Origin: Clostridia bacterium
GTDB taxonomy: Bacteria > Bacillota_A > Clostridia > Oscillospirales > Acutalibacteraceae
NCBI GenBank assembly: GCA_024699005.1
Contig: JAILQN010000237.1
Span: 1 to 16,775, forward strand
DNA: 16,775 nucleotides
Direction: 5' to 3'
Under the pieces are notes generated by a model. The model was given only the letters and a program-made list of their open reading frames with translations, did not search any database and was not told where the DNA came from. Both the position numbers and the translations under genes were made by a program. Shown piece after piece: positions 7,032-14,286 of the stretch. Every line of letters begins with the position of its first letter. Position 1 is the first letter of the stretch.

Positions 7032-7889
7032 TCACGCCGCAATACTCGAAACCTCTTCACTCGCCGGCTCAGCCACCCTCTCAAACTCTTTCTGCAATTT
7101 TGCGGAAAACCTTAATATCTGCCTTGCGTCGTCCGCAAGAACGTAGCGGTCGCCGTTCACGTCCGCCGCGGCAATCGCCGCGGGAGAGGGGTTCTCAAGC
7201 CGGGCGGAGATCCTGAGGGCCAGTCTCGCGTCGTCCGCGAGTATTTTGCCGTCCCAGTTGACGTCTCCGCGTATAAGACCGGCAGGGATATCCGAGCTGC
7301 CGCTCTCGTCAACCGCAACAGGCGCGGTGGTGGTCTGAGGCTGTATGACTGTCAGTTCCACGTACTGCCCGGTGGTATTCCCGCCGTCGGCAGTCGTAAC
7401 TTCCGCCGGAACCAATCCCGCCGTCGTCGGCTCAAGGGTGGGTCTGTCTATCTGCGGAAAGACAAAACCGGTAGTGGTTTCGTTCCCGCCATTCGCGGTG
7501 GTGGTCACGCCGAGATAATCGTCGACTTTTATGTTGAAGAGACGCATGGCGATAGCCACGTACTGATCGGATTCAAGGTTTTCGAGAGATTCGGGTATAT
7601 CGATCTGATCGCCGTATTCCTGCCGCAGCCAGTCGGCCAGAGTGCCGTCCGTCAGGGACAGGAACAGTATCATACGGACAAGCTCCATCCGGGAAAAACC
7701 GCCGAGCCAGGTAAGCATATCGTTCTCGACTTCCCTGGTATCAACAGGCTGCTCCGTCGGCATGGTACCGGACGTCCAGCCGGGGTCGACGGTCACGACG
7801 GTATCGGCGCCGGCGAGGGTCGAAGCGACAATCGCGCCGATAAGCAGTACGCTTATTGCCAATGCGATGATTTTGGTAGTTGTCTTCAT
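7032..7889 (-). CDS. Secreted protein with C-terminal type I dockerin
   Basis: Predicted exported ligand for a cohesin. It has 285 residues: a signal peptide at about 1-28 (LAISVLLIGAIVASTLAGA), an unrecognised mostly helical region of about 75 residues (50-125, including MLTWLGGFSRMELVRMILF), a Thr-rich linker with two similar GGNxTTG pieces, then two dockerin repeats. Repeat 1 is DVNWDGKILADD at 209-220 and repeat 2 is DVNGDRYVLADD at 243-254, each followed by AR.xLR.SA.L. Calcium-loop positions 1, 3, 5 and 12 are D, N, D, D; position 9 is Leu in both, where Asn/Asp is usual. No catalytic domain is visible. The gene starts 11 bases after the upstream stop, with GGGAG rather far away (14 bases). 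The partner is likely the cohesin-like protein two genes upstream, which is inference. Confidence 0.88.
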   Translation of the reverse strand: MKTTTKIIALAISVLLIGAIVASTLAGADTVVTVDPGWTSGTMPTEQPVDTREVENDMLTWLGGFSRMELVRMILFLSLTDGTLADWLRQEYGDQIDIPESLENLESDQYVAIAMRLFNIKVDDYLGVTTTANGGNETTTGFVFPQIDRPTLEPTTAGLVPAEVTTADGGNTTGQYVELTVIQPQTTTAPVAVDESGSSDIPAGLIRGDVNWDGKILADDARLALRISARLENPSPAAIAAADVNGDRYVLADDARQILRFSAKLQKEFERVAEPASEEVSSIAA

Positions 7890-7900
7890 ATTGATACGCG

Positions 7901-8722
7901 TTACTCCCAGCCTCTGATATCGGAAAAATCGCCGTTCTGCCCGTCTTCCGGAAAGATCTGATTATCCGGTTTTTCCACGTTTGGAAGCGTCGAGCGGTTC
8001 ATGACCTTCGAATTGAATTCGTTGCGTCTTGTCATTATGACCAGCGCAAGTATGATCACAAGAATAAGTATGAGAACCGCCGCCACGAACACCACGATAG
8101 TGAGCGTGCTGCCCGACAGTGCGGCATCTTCGTTCTTCTGGGTAACGCCCTCTACGGTGTAGCGGACGATCCCGTCTCCCTGAGGCGCCGTGCCGGCGGT
8201 GGGCTCCGCGGCGGGAACGGTGAACTCCGTGTTCGGCGCCGTCACGGCAGGAGCGGCGGTCGTAGCCGGCGGCATGGTGAAATTGGCCGTCAGATTGCCC
8301 GCGTTCATGGCGGGAGCGGCGGTCGCCGGAGTCAGAGCGGTCGTCGGGACCGTGTAAGCGGCGGTCGGCGCTGCAGTCGCGGTCGGAGAAGCAAGAGTCG
8401 TTGACTCGCCCGAAAGACCGTTTATGAGTTTATTCAGCCCGTCTTCCATCGCGCTGAACGCCCTGCCTATGGCGTCGCCGGTTTCTGACCCGGCGGTAGT
8501 GACCGCAGGCGCTGCGGTAGTGGGGGCCGCGGTAACCGGCGCCGCCGTAGTGCGGACTATATTGTTGTTGGGATTGTCCAGCTCATCGTCGTTTTCGACA
8601 ATATAGACGCCGCCGTTGGCGGACGCGCCTGTCCGCGCAAAAACCCCTATAGCAGCAAGCGACAGCGCGGTGATGACCGCAAGCAGCAGAGAACAGGCGC
8701 GACGGCCGTTATTGCTTTTCAT
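7901..8722 (-). CDS. Thr/Ala/Pro-rich single-pass membrane protein
   Basis: No family is recognised. From ATG 8722 it has 273 residues: signal peptide to about residue 29; ENDDELDNP at 43-51; a Thr/Ala/Pro tract; a short helix (AIGRAFSAMEDGLNKLINGL) ending LSGESTT at 103-109; a second long Thr/Ala/Pro stalk; a transmembrane segment at about 207-230; and a short cytoplasmic tail with MNRSTLP. These landmarks recur in the same order in the protein at 5632-6840, which has DDTDNP, LSGDTT, a transmembrane segment, MTQKKR and SLMNLP; here the zinc ribbon is absent. The gene overlaps the cohesin-like gene by 14 bases; ATG 8731 is an equally possible start. It is probably a surface stalk or membrane partner of the cohesin/dockerin pair (inference). 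Confidence 0.85.
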   Translation of the reverse strand: MKSNNGRRACSLLLAVITALSLAAIGVFARTGASANGGVYIVENDDELDNPNNNIVRTTAAPVTAAPTTAAPAVTTAGSETGDAIGRAFSAMEDGLNKLINGLSGESTTLASPTATAAPTAAYTVPTTALTPATAAPAMNAGNLTANFTMPPATTAAPAVTAPNTEFTVPAAEPTAGTAPQGDGIVRYTVEGVTQKNEDAALSGSTLTIVVFVAAVLILILVIILALVIMTRRNEFNSKVMNRSTLPNVEKPDNQIFPEDGQNGDFSDIRGWE

Positions 8723-9566
8723 TGCTTTCATCGACCGGACCGGAGGCATTATCGGCAGACTCCGCCTTTTTTTCGTCCGAAGCATCCGGGGCGTCCTTTT
8801 TGCGTACAGCCAGGGCCACAATGACAGCGCCGGCTATGACGACCACAAAAACGATCGCAATGACATACCAGGAAATACCTTTTTTTTCGCTTGCGGGATC
8901 CTCTATCACATATTTGCCGTCGTTTGGCGGCACCTTCACGCCGCCTGTATCATGTTCTTCGGCAAGCCTGGCGTTGCCCTTGGCGGGCACCTGTACTTTC
9001 GCGTCGTTCACTCCGGCGGAAACCACATACATAAAGAAGTCCTCAGCCGGATCAGCTGCTGCTGCTTCCGCTCCTTCGGCAACGGGATCGCCTTGGGCAG
9101 GAGTGTCCCCGCCGTCAGGAGTGTCCCCGCTGCCCCCGACAGGATCGCCGTTCTCATCCGCCGCTACCGCATTGCCGGAGACGGAAAGCACTTTCATGGT
9201 ATATACCACCAGGGGCAGGTCGCCGTTCTCATCGCACATATCGGCGGTCACTTCGTTGACGGTGATGAAGGAACAGGTCAGCAGCCCGTCCTCTTCCAAT
9301 GCCTTGCCCGCAGAGACCGTAAGGTCGCCGGGCGCAAGCACCTTGTGGGTGACGAATTCGTATTTGCTCTCGTCGTAGGCGACACACAGATCGCCCGACT
9401 GAAGCCCGACTGCGGAAACGGCCGTCACCTTCAGTTCGAGTGTGGAACCGTCCTCCGAAACAGTCGTATCATATATCACGTCAAGCTTATTTTCGGCAAA
9501 ACACAACGACACGAGCCCCGATAACAGGACCGTTGTGAGTATCACGACAGAAATAAGCTTTTTCAT
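8709..9566 (-). CDS. Membrane-anchored cohesin-like protein
   Basis: Predicted surface receptor for a dockerin. From ATG 9566 (GGGAGA upstream) it has 285 residues: signal peptide ending SLCFA at 24; a beta-rich domain at about 27-135 with cohesin-like pattern (LELKVTAVSAVGLQSGDL, VAYDESKYEFV, GLLTCSFITV, LPLVVYTMKVL); an acidic Gly/Asp/Pro linker; a region of about 60 residues; a transmembrane segment at about 231-254 followed by RKK; and a charged cytoplasmic tail. The cohesin assignment rests on the fold pattern and on the dockerin gene two positions downstream; a related immunoglobulin-like or carbohydrate-binding fold cannot be excluded. The start codon overlaps the GNAT stop (ATGA), so translation is coupled. 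Confidence 0.75.
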   Translation of the reverse strand: MKKLISVVILTTVLLSGLVSLCFAENKLDVIYDTTVSEDGSTLELKVTAVSAVGLQSGDLCVAYDESKYEFVTHKVLAPGDLTVSAGKALEEDGLLTCSFITVNEVTADMCDENGDLPLVVYTMKVLSVSGNAVAADENGDPVGGSGDTPDGGDTPAQGDPVAEGAEAAAADPAEDFFMYVVSAGVNDAKVQVPAKGNARLAEEHDTGGVKVPPNDGKYVIEDPASEKKGISWYVIAIVFVVVIAGAVIVALAVRKKDAPDASDEKKAESADNASGPVDESNEKQ

Positions 9567-10297
9567 GATCTGTTCTCCCAAAAATGAAATCCAAGTCTGT
9601 TATAAAAATCCGTAAGCTCTGGTCTGACTGCGGCGTAAACCGTTTTTCCACCCGCCGAAAGCTCCGCAGACAGAGCGCCCACAGACTTGCGCGCATGCCC
9701 CAGCCCGCGATATGCACGCAGGGTGGCGACTCCGGAGAGAACCGCCGAAGACGAGGTCTCGCCCGAGGTCAGGGCTGCGGACACGATACGTCCGTCCGCT
9801 TCGATACACTTGCCGTGTATAAGCCCGTGACGCAGCTTATGGGATATGTCCGTCAGCCAGGAACCGTAAATGAGTTTTGAGCTTTTATTATTGGGTTCTG
9901 AGGATAATTCATCCTCATAAAGGACGTCATAAACAGCCTTCAGCTGTTCGGGGGATATATCCTCCGCTTCCGTATGAGAAGACGAACCTTCGTATCTCAT
10001 AACGGCAAACCCCTTCCGGGTGAAGTATTCCGGTGTGACGATCTCCGCGGCGCCTAAAAACGAGCCGAAAGCGCACACTTCCCCGTAATACTCCGGATTG
10101 TCGTAATCCGCGGTGAATACGCCGTCGCACAGCGAAGCCGCCGCGCAGCCTTCCGGATCGCGGGCAAACCAGAACATAACGTTCCTGTCGCCTGCGCCGT
10201 AGGCGAGAAGCCTTGTGTAAAGCACCGCGCCGAGCATCCTGCCCTCGCAGAATGCGAGATATCCGGGTACGTCTCCCCGATCAATCAGCCTGAACAT
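9563..10297 (-). CDS. GNAT family N-acetyltransferase
   Basis: Transfers an acyl group from acetyl-CoA to an unknown amine. The C-terminal third carries the GNAT core: LSGVATLRAYRGLGHARKSV is motif A with the pyrophosphate-binding R/Q-x-x-G-x-G/A-type loop, and RPELTDFYNRLGF is motif B. The N-terminal two thirds resemble a second, degenerate GNAT-like half, so it may be a tandem-domain member. The start is uncertain: the frame is open to TTG 10327, but ATG 10297, inside the end of the preceding peptidase gene, is preferred and gives 244 residues; no strong ribosome binding site precedes either. It is embedded in the peptidase-cohesin operon and overlaps the next gene by 4 bases. Substrate unknown. 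Confidence 0.83.
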   Translation of the reverse strand: MFRLIDRGDVPGYLAFCEGRMLGAVLYTRLLAYGAGDRNVMFWFARDPEGCAAASLCDGVFTADYDNPEYYGEVCAFGSFLGAAEIVTPEYFTRKGFAVMRYEGSSSHTEAEDISPEQLKAVYDVLYEDELSSEPNNKSSKLIYGSWLTDISHKLRHGLIHGKCIEADGRIVSAALTSGETSSSAVLSGVATLRAYRGLGHARKSVGALSAELSAGGKTVYAAVRPELTDFYNRLGFHFWENRS

Positions 10298-11306
10298 CTG
10301 CCAGATATTCAAGGCTTTTATCCGCAAGAGCCCTGAGTGAATAAATATCCCTTATATCGCACACGCAGGACGGCGAATGTATGTAGCGGCAGGGCACGCT
10401 GAGAGCGGCGGTCCTGACGCCCTCGCCGGCTGAATTTATGGCTCCGGCATTATTCCCGCCCGCCACAGCCGTTTTGGGCTGAAGAGATATGTTATTATCG
10501 TTTGCTATACTAAAAACAACCTTGAAAAGGTCCCTGTCATACAGGGTACGCCTGTCCATAAAGGACAGTGCGACGCCTTTTCCCTGCTCGCATACGCGCT
10601 TGTGTTCCGGAGCGTCCGGCAGGTCGGCGGCGGTGGTCGCCTCCAGGATGAGAGCGTAATCGGGACGCACCGCCAGAGCAGCGGCTCCGGCCCCGCGCAG
10701 ACCGATCTCCTCCTGTACGGAAAAGCTGAAATACGCGTCGCGAGGAACGCCCTTCAGGATCATATCCAGCATGACAGCGCAGCCGATCCTGTCGTCAAGA
10801 GCCTTGCCCTTGATCTTGCTGTCACCCAGCCGGATGAAGTCGCTCACGAACACCGCGGTATCGCCGGGAGAGACGTATTTCAGCGCGTCAGAACGGCTCC
10901 TGCAGCCGATGTCTATATAGAGATCGTCGGCGCCGGGCAGATCGCCTTCGTCCTTTTTGTCGACAAGATGGATCGGCTTGAGCCCGGCGACGCCGACGGC
11001 GCCGGACTCAAACCTGAACATGCGTCCCAGTATGACGCCCGTATTCACTCCGCCGACCGGTACAAAACGTATCAGCCCGTTCCCCTCTATATAAATGGCG
11101 ATGATGCCGACCTCGTCCATGTGCGCGTCGAACATCACCCTGTTTTTCGCTCTTTTTTCTCCTTTGCAGGATACGATAAGGTTTCCCCTCGGGTCGACAC
11201 TGTATTCCGCTTTCCCTTCGATCTTCGAAATGATGTACTCCCGGACCCTGTCCTCCCTGCCGGAGGTGCCGTCGAGCATGGATAAATCCCTGATAAGATC
11301 AAGCAT
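10281..11306 (-). CDS. M42 family metallo-aminopeptidase (second of a pair)
   Basis: Cytoplasmic dinuclear-metal aminopeptidase of the FrvX/endoglucanase-like M42 family. All expected metal and catalytic residues are visible in its 341 residues: His62 in DAHMDEVG, Asp171 in KALDDRIG, Glu199/Glu200 in VQEEIG, Glu222 in LILEATTAAD and His310 in RYIHSP. GGNNAGAI is the usual substrate-side motif. A strong ribosome binding site (AAAGGAGG, 9 bases upstream of ATG 11306) lies inside the end of the preceding M42 gene, which it overlaps by 8 bases. The two differ clearly from each other, so they may form a hetero-oligomer or have different peptide preferences. Older databases label this family cellulase M, but the motifs are peptidase motifs. 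Confidence 0.93.
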   Translation of the reverse strand: MLDLIRDLSMLDGTSGREDRVREYIISKIEGKAEYSVDPRGNLIVSCKGEKRAKNRVMFDAHMDEVGIIAIYIEGNGLIRFVPVGGVNTGVILGRMFRFESGAVGVAGLKPIHLVDKKDEGDLPGADDLYIDIGCRSRSDALKYVSPGDTAVFVSDFIRLGDSKIKGKALDDRIGCAVMLDMILKGVPRDAYFSFSVQEEIGLRGAGAAALAVRPDYALILEATTAADLPDAPEHKRVCEQGKGVALSFMDRRTLYDRDLFKVVFSIANDNNISLQPKTAVAGGNNAGAINSAGEGVRTAALSVPCRYIHSPSCVCDIRDIYSLRALADKSLEYLADVQAD

Positions 11307-12318
11307 CTTCGCGCGCCTCCTTTCCGGCTATGTACGCCGCTATCAGCTTCGCCGCGTTTTCGCAGTCCTCAAGAAGGGCGATCTCGCCCTGAGTGTGCAT
11401 GTTCCTTATAGGAACGGATACCAGCCCCACGCGCTTGCCCTCTTTTGAGGCGGCGATATTGTCGGCGTTCGTGCCGGTGCGCGAACCCATGACCTCGATC
11501 TGATATGGAATGCCGTTGTCCTTCGCGGTTTTCACAAGAGCGTCGCCGACGGCTTTTGACAGACACGGAGCAAAGCCGATCATGGGCCCTTTGCCGAACT
11601 CTCCGCACTCGGAGTCCTTTATACCCGGAGCCCAGGCGAAGCTGACGTCGACGGCTATCGCCTCCGGCGCGTCCGATCTGAAAGCCCCCGTTTTCGCGCC
11701 GGAGCCTCCGGTCTCTTCCTGAGCGGAGAACAGCACGTCCACGCCGGCTTTCGACCCCTTCTCCGCCAGCAGTTCCAGAGCGCGCAGGAGCACGGCTATT
11801 CCCAGACGGTCGTCCAGCGCCGCGCCTGCGACGAAACCGTCCTGAAGATCGGTGAGCGGTCCGTTGACGCTTATCCTGTCGCCGGGCGAGACCAGAGCGC
11901 ACGCCTGCCCGTAACCAAGCCCGAGATCGACGTATATATTCCCGAATTCCGGCGCTTTGTCCTTATCTTCGCTTCTGGCAAGATGCGGCGGCACGCTTGT
12001 GATAACGCCGGGCAGCGGTTCTTTGCCCCAGACGGTGACTTCCGCCGCGGGAAGGACGCGCCTGTCCGCACCGCCGCAGGCGTCCACGCGCAGGAAACCG
12101 GTCTTGTCGATCCCGGTGACGATCAGACCGATCCTGTCGGCGTGAGCGTCTATGATTATATCACCGCCGCCGTTGATGCTGCCGACCGTGTTCCCCAGGA
12201 CGTCGGTCGACGCCCCGCAGAAGTTTTTCAGCAGTTCAAGCGCCGCTGAAAGCTCCGTCTCCGAGCCGGATACGCCGGGCTTGTCGGTCAGTTTTTCAAG
12301 ATAATCTCTTATATCCAT
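11299..12318 (-). CDS. M42 family metallo-aminopeptidase (first of a pair)
   Basis: Cytoplasmic dinuclear-metal aminopeptidase, first gene of the cluster. From ATG 12318 (GAGGCGGAAAC upstream; the longer frame adds 10 residues) it has 339 residues. Metal and catalytic residues are present: His59 in DAHADRIG, Asp169/170 in AALDDRLG, Glu201/202 in AQEETGG, Asp224 in AVDVSFA and His308 in RNMHTQGE. Unlike its neighbour it keeps the more usual Asp in the AVDV position. A good promoter sits about 40-67 bases upstream of the start. Tandem M42 genes are common in Clostridia; their role is usually intracellular peptide trimming. Any link to the cohesin/dockerin genes downstream rests only on the shared operon. 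Confidence 0.93.
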   Translation of the reverse strand: MDIRDYLEKLTDKPGVSGSETELSAALELLKNFCGASTDVLGNTVGSINGGGDIIIDAHADRIGLIVTGIDKTGFLRVDACGGADRRVLPAAEVTVWGKEPLPGVITSVPPHLARSEDKDKAPEFGNIYVDLGLGYGQACALVSPGDRISVNGPLTDLQDGFVAGAALDDRLGIAVLLRALELLAEKGSKAGVDVLFSAQEETGGSGAKTGAFRSDAPEAIAVDVSFAWAPGIKDSECGEFGKGPMIGFAPCLSKAVGDALVKTAKDNGIPYQIEVMGSRTGTNADNIAASKEGKRVGLVSVPIRNMHTQGEIALLEDCENAAKLIAAYIAGKEAREDA

Positions 12319-12356
12319 TATGTTTCCGCCTCTGCAAAAAGTCTTCAAACACCTGT

Positions 12357-12385
12357 ATTCTACTATATCTCCGGATATTTCTCAA
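12357..12385 (-). promoter_or_regulatory. Promoter of the M42-GNAT-cohesin operon
   Basis: On the minus strand -35 TTGAGA (12385-12380), a 17-base spacer, and -10 TAGAAT (12362-12357). This predicts a transcript start near 12350 and a leader of roughly 30 bases before ATG 12318. No equally clear pair is visible for the divergent serpin gene in the same spacer. Confidence 0.7.
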
Positions 12386-12486
12386 TACAATTATGCCGGT
12401 TTTTTTTCACAAACAGACCGTATGATATGTTTTGTACCGTGCAGAGAAACAACGATTAAGCTAAAATAGACAGCGAGGTGAAAGTT

Positions 12487-13890
12487 ATGAAACGTTTTAT
12501 ATGCTTGTTTTTATCGCTTCTGCTGTGCGTTGTTTCGTTATGTTCCTGCGTCGGCGATACCGCAGCCGATGAAGACCTGTCCGGCAGAAACGACGAAACG
12601 ACCGCGGACTCAGGCGCCCCGGAACGGGACAAAACGCCGCTGAGCGATCTTTCGGTATGCGCGGCGGAGTATCCCCTCCCGGTGCCTTATCCGGCGGACG
12701 GTGATCTTGCGGAACAGGCGCAGATGGACGCGTGGTACGAAGCAAGACGGGAGCTGCGTCAGACCTGTTACGGCGCCGGCGCTTCGCTCGGCTCGTTTTT
12801 CACACAATCCGTTCCGTCGTTCCTGAGCGGAAGACCGGGTGAAAACAGCGTATGTTCCCCGCTGAATATCTATTTTTCCCTTGCCATGCTTGCGGAGATA
12901 ACGGACGGGAACACGCGGTCCCAGATACTGTCGCTTCTCGGAGCGCCGGATATCGGAACTCTGCGGAAGCAGGCGAACGACGTTTTCAACGCCAACTACC
13001 GCAACGACGGTTCCGCATTCTGCATACTTGCCGACTCTCTGTGGATGAACGAAAGCGTTGCATTCAACAGCGATACTCTCAAAACGCTTGCAGAGCAGTA
13101 TTACGCATCCTCTTTCAGCGGAAAACCGGGATCGGAGGAATTCGACAGCGCGATACAGGACTGGATCAACAGTCAGACCGGCGATCTGCTGAAAGATCAG
13201 GTCCGGGCAATAAAAACCGACCCGATGACGCTGATCGCCGTTTATACCACCGCGTATTTCGGCGACAAATGGCAGACGGTATTCCCGACGGATGACACCC
13301 GGCGCGGCGTTTTCCGCGGCCCCGCCGGGGAAACAGAAGCCGATTTCATGAACGCGACCGACCTTTGGGGAACTTATTACCGGGGTGAGAAATTCGGCGC
13401 GGTCAAAAAAGACCTGCAGCAGGACGGGACGGTGTGGTTCATCCTGCCGGATGAAGGCGTATCGCCTGAAGACCTGCTGAACGACGGCGGGGCGGTCCGT
13501 TTCCTGTTCACGGCGGACAAGGACGCCGGCGGAATAAACGCCAGATCCCTGCGGATAAACCTTTCAGTCCCGAAATTCGACGTCAGTTCGGACGTCTCGC
13601 TGGCGGACAGTCTGAAAAGCCTGGGCGTGACCGACTGTTTTTCGGAGAACGCGGATTTCACGCCTCTTACGCAGAGCAAGCCCGCCTCGCTGTCGGATAT
13701 CCGTCACGGCGCGAGGGTCACAGCGGATGAAACAGGCATAACCGCAGCGGCTTATACCGAAATGCTGCTCGCCGGCGCGTCCATTCCGCCGGAGGAGGAA
13801 ATGGACTTTATACTTGACCGTCCGTTCCTTTTCGCCGTGATAAGCGACGACAATATGCCTCTGTTCGTCGGCACGGTGAATCAGCCGTGA
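12487..13890 (+). CDS. Serpin (serine protease inhibitor), lipoprotein
   Basis: Suicide-type protease inhibitor, predicted to be lipid-anchored outside the cell. From ATG 12487 (GAGGTGA upstream; the GTG at 12478 is part of this site) it has 467 residues. Signal and lipobox LCSC put the lipidated Cys at 21, followed by a polar acidic linker, then a full serpin domain: NSVCSPLNIYFSLAMLAE, LADSLWMN, TAYFGDKWQTVF, VPKFDVSSDVSLADSL, and the C-terminal DRPFLFAV and FVGTVNQP. The reactive loop begins with the hinge DETGITAAA (P17 Glu415, P15 Gly417, P12-P10 Ala). Counting 17 residues places the scissile bond at Ala431-Ser432, which suggests an elastase- or subtilisin-like target. P14 Ile and P9 Tyr are unusual. 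There is no dockerin. It diverges from the cohesin/dockerin cluster. Confidence 0.95.
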   Translation: MKRFICLFLSLLLCVVSLCSCVGDTAADEDLSGRNDETTADSGAPERDKTPLSDLSVCAAEYPLPVPYPADGDLAEQAQMDAWYEARRELRQTCYGAGASLGSFFTQSVPSFLSGRPGENSVCSPLNIYFSLAMLAEITDGNTRSQILSLLGAPDIGTLRKQANDVFNANYRNDGSAFCILADSLWMNESVAFNSDTLKTLAEQYYASSFSGKPGSEEFDSAIQDWINSQTGDLLKDQVRAIKTDPMTLIAVYTTAYFGDKWQTVFPTDDTRRGVFRGPAGETEADFMNATDLWGTYYRGEKFGAVKKDLQQDGTVWFILPDEGVSPEDLLNDGGAVRFLFTADKDAGGINARSLRINLSVPKFDVSSDVSLADSLKSLGVTDCFSENADFTPLTQSKPASLSDIRHGARVTADETGITAAAYTEMLLAGASIPPEEEMDFILDRPFLFAVISDDNMPLFVGTVNQP

Positions 13891-13964
13891 TTTCCGCGCG
13901 GCGCGGACATTCAGCATCAACAGCCGGAAAGGGGATGTAATAAAAACAACAACAAGGGATGTCG

Positions 13965-14082
13965 ATCAGGGGAGCGGTGCTGTGATTGATCCCGATGCGC
14001 ATTCCTTGCCTGCTGACCTGTAGTGATTTGATTTCCGATATTGACTTTCAGGGGATATCAATCACAGAACCGTCCCTCTGAT
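13965..14082. mobile_element. Inverted-repeat element (MITE- or REP-like), no ORF
   Basis: Arms 13965-13990 and 14057-14082 (26 bases each) are inverted copies matching at 22 of 26 positions; both contain CTGTGATTGAT and a GGGACGGTTCTG-like word. The 66-base core holds TTTGATTTCC then ATATTGAC, and a similar pair (TTTGATTTCC, GTATTGAC) recurs at about 14189-14208. The AGGGACGGTTCTGTGATTGA type word is, from memory, a common end sequence of dispersed elements in Clostridia. The rest of 13891-14286 contains no credible gene, only this element and the two hairpins listed next. Confidence 0.6.
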
Positions 14083-14099
14083 TTACCCCCAAATCCAAT

Positions 14100-14134
14100 A
14101 AAAATCCACAAACCGGAAAAGTCTGTGGATTTTT
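14100..14134. terminator. Bidirectional terminator
   Basis: AAAAATCCACA and TGTGGATTTTT pair over 11 bases around a 13-base loop; each strand reads out through a run of five T. It lies between the plus-strand serpin gene and the convergent minus-strand small membrane gene, where a two-way terminator is expected. Confidence 0.75.
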
Positions 14135-14172
14135 ACTGTTTTACATTGCGAAAGAAGTATTCATTGCAATTC

Positions 14173-14213
14173 CCGAGTGGTCAATCATTTGATTTCCATA
14201 GTATTGACCTCGG
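14173..14213. repeat. Imperfect hairpin downstream of the small membrane gene
   Basis: CCGAG, 2-base bulge, GTCAAT pairs with ATTGAC, CTCGG. It shares TTTGATTTCC and TATTGAC words with the core of the element at 13965-14082, so it may be a second, decayed unit of the same repeat. There is no T-run, so it is not a standard terminator. Confidence 0.45.
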
Positions 14214-14286
14214 ATTATATTTATATATTGCATCCGCAAGATTATCTCAAAAAATGTATTATTCCCGCATCCCTGTCACCGACCTG

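Noticed and set aside
10281..12318. Cellulase/endoglucanase M for the two M42 genes
   Set aside because: This is an old database label. The metal ligands and EE catalytic pair are those of M42 aminopeptidases, so the cohesin/dockerin context should not be read as cellulose degradation on this basis.
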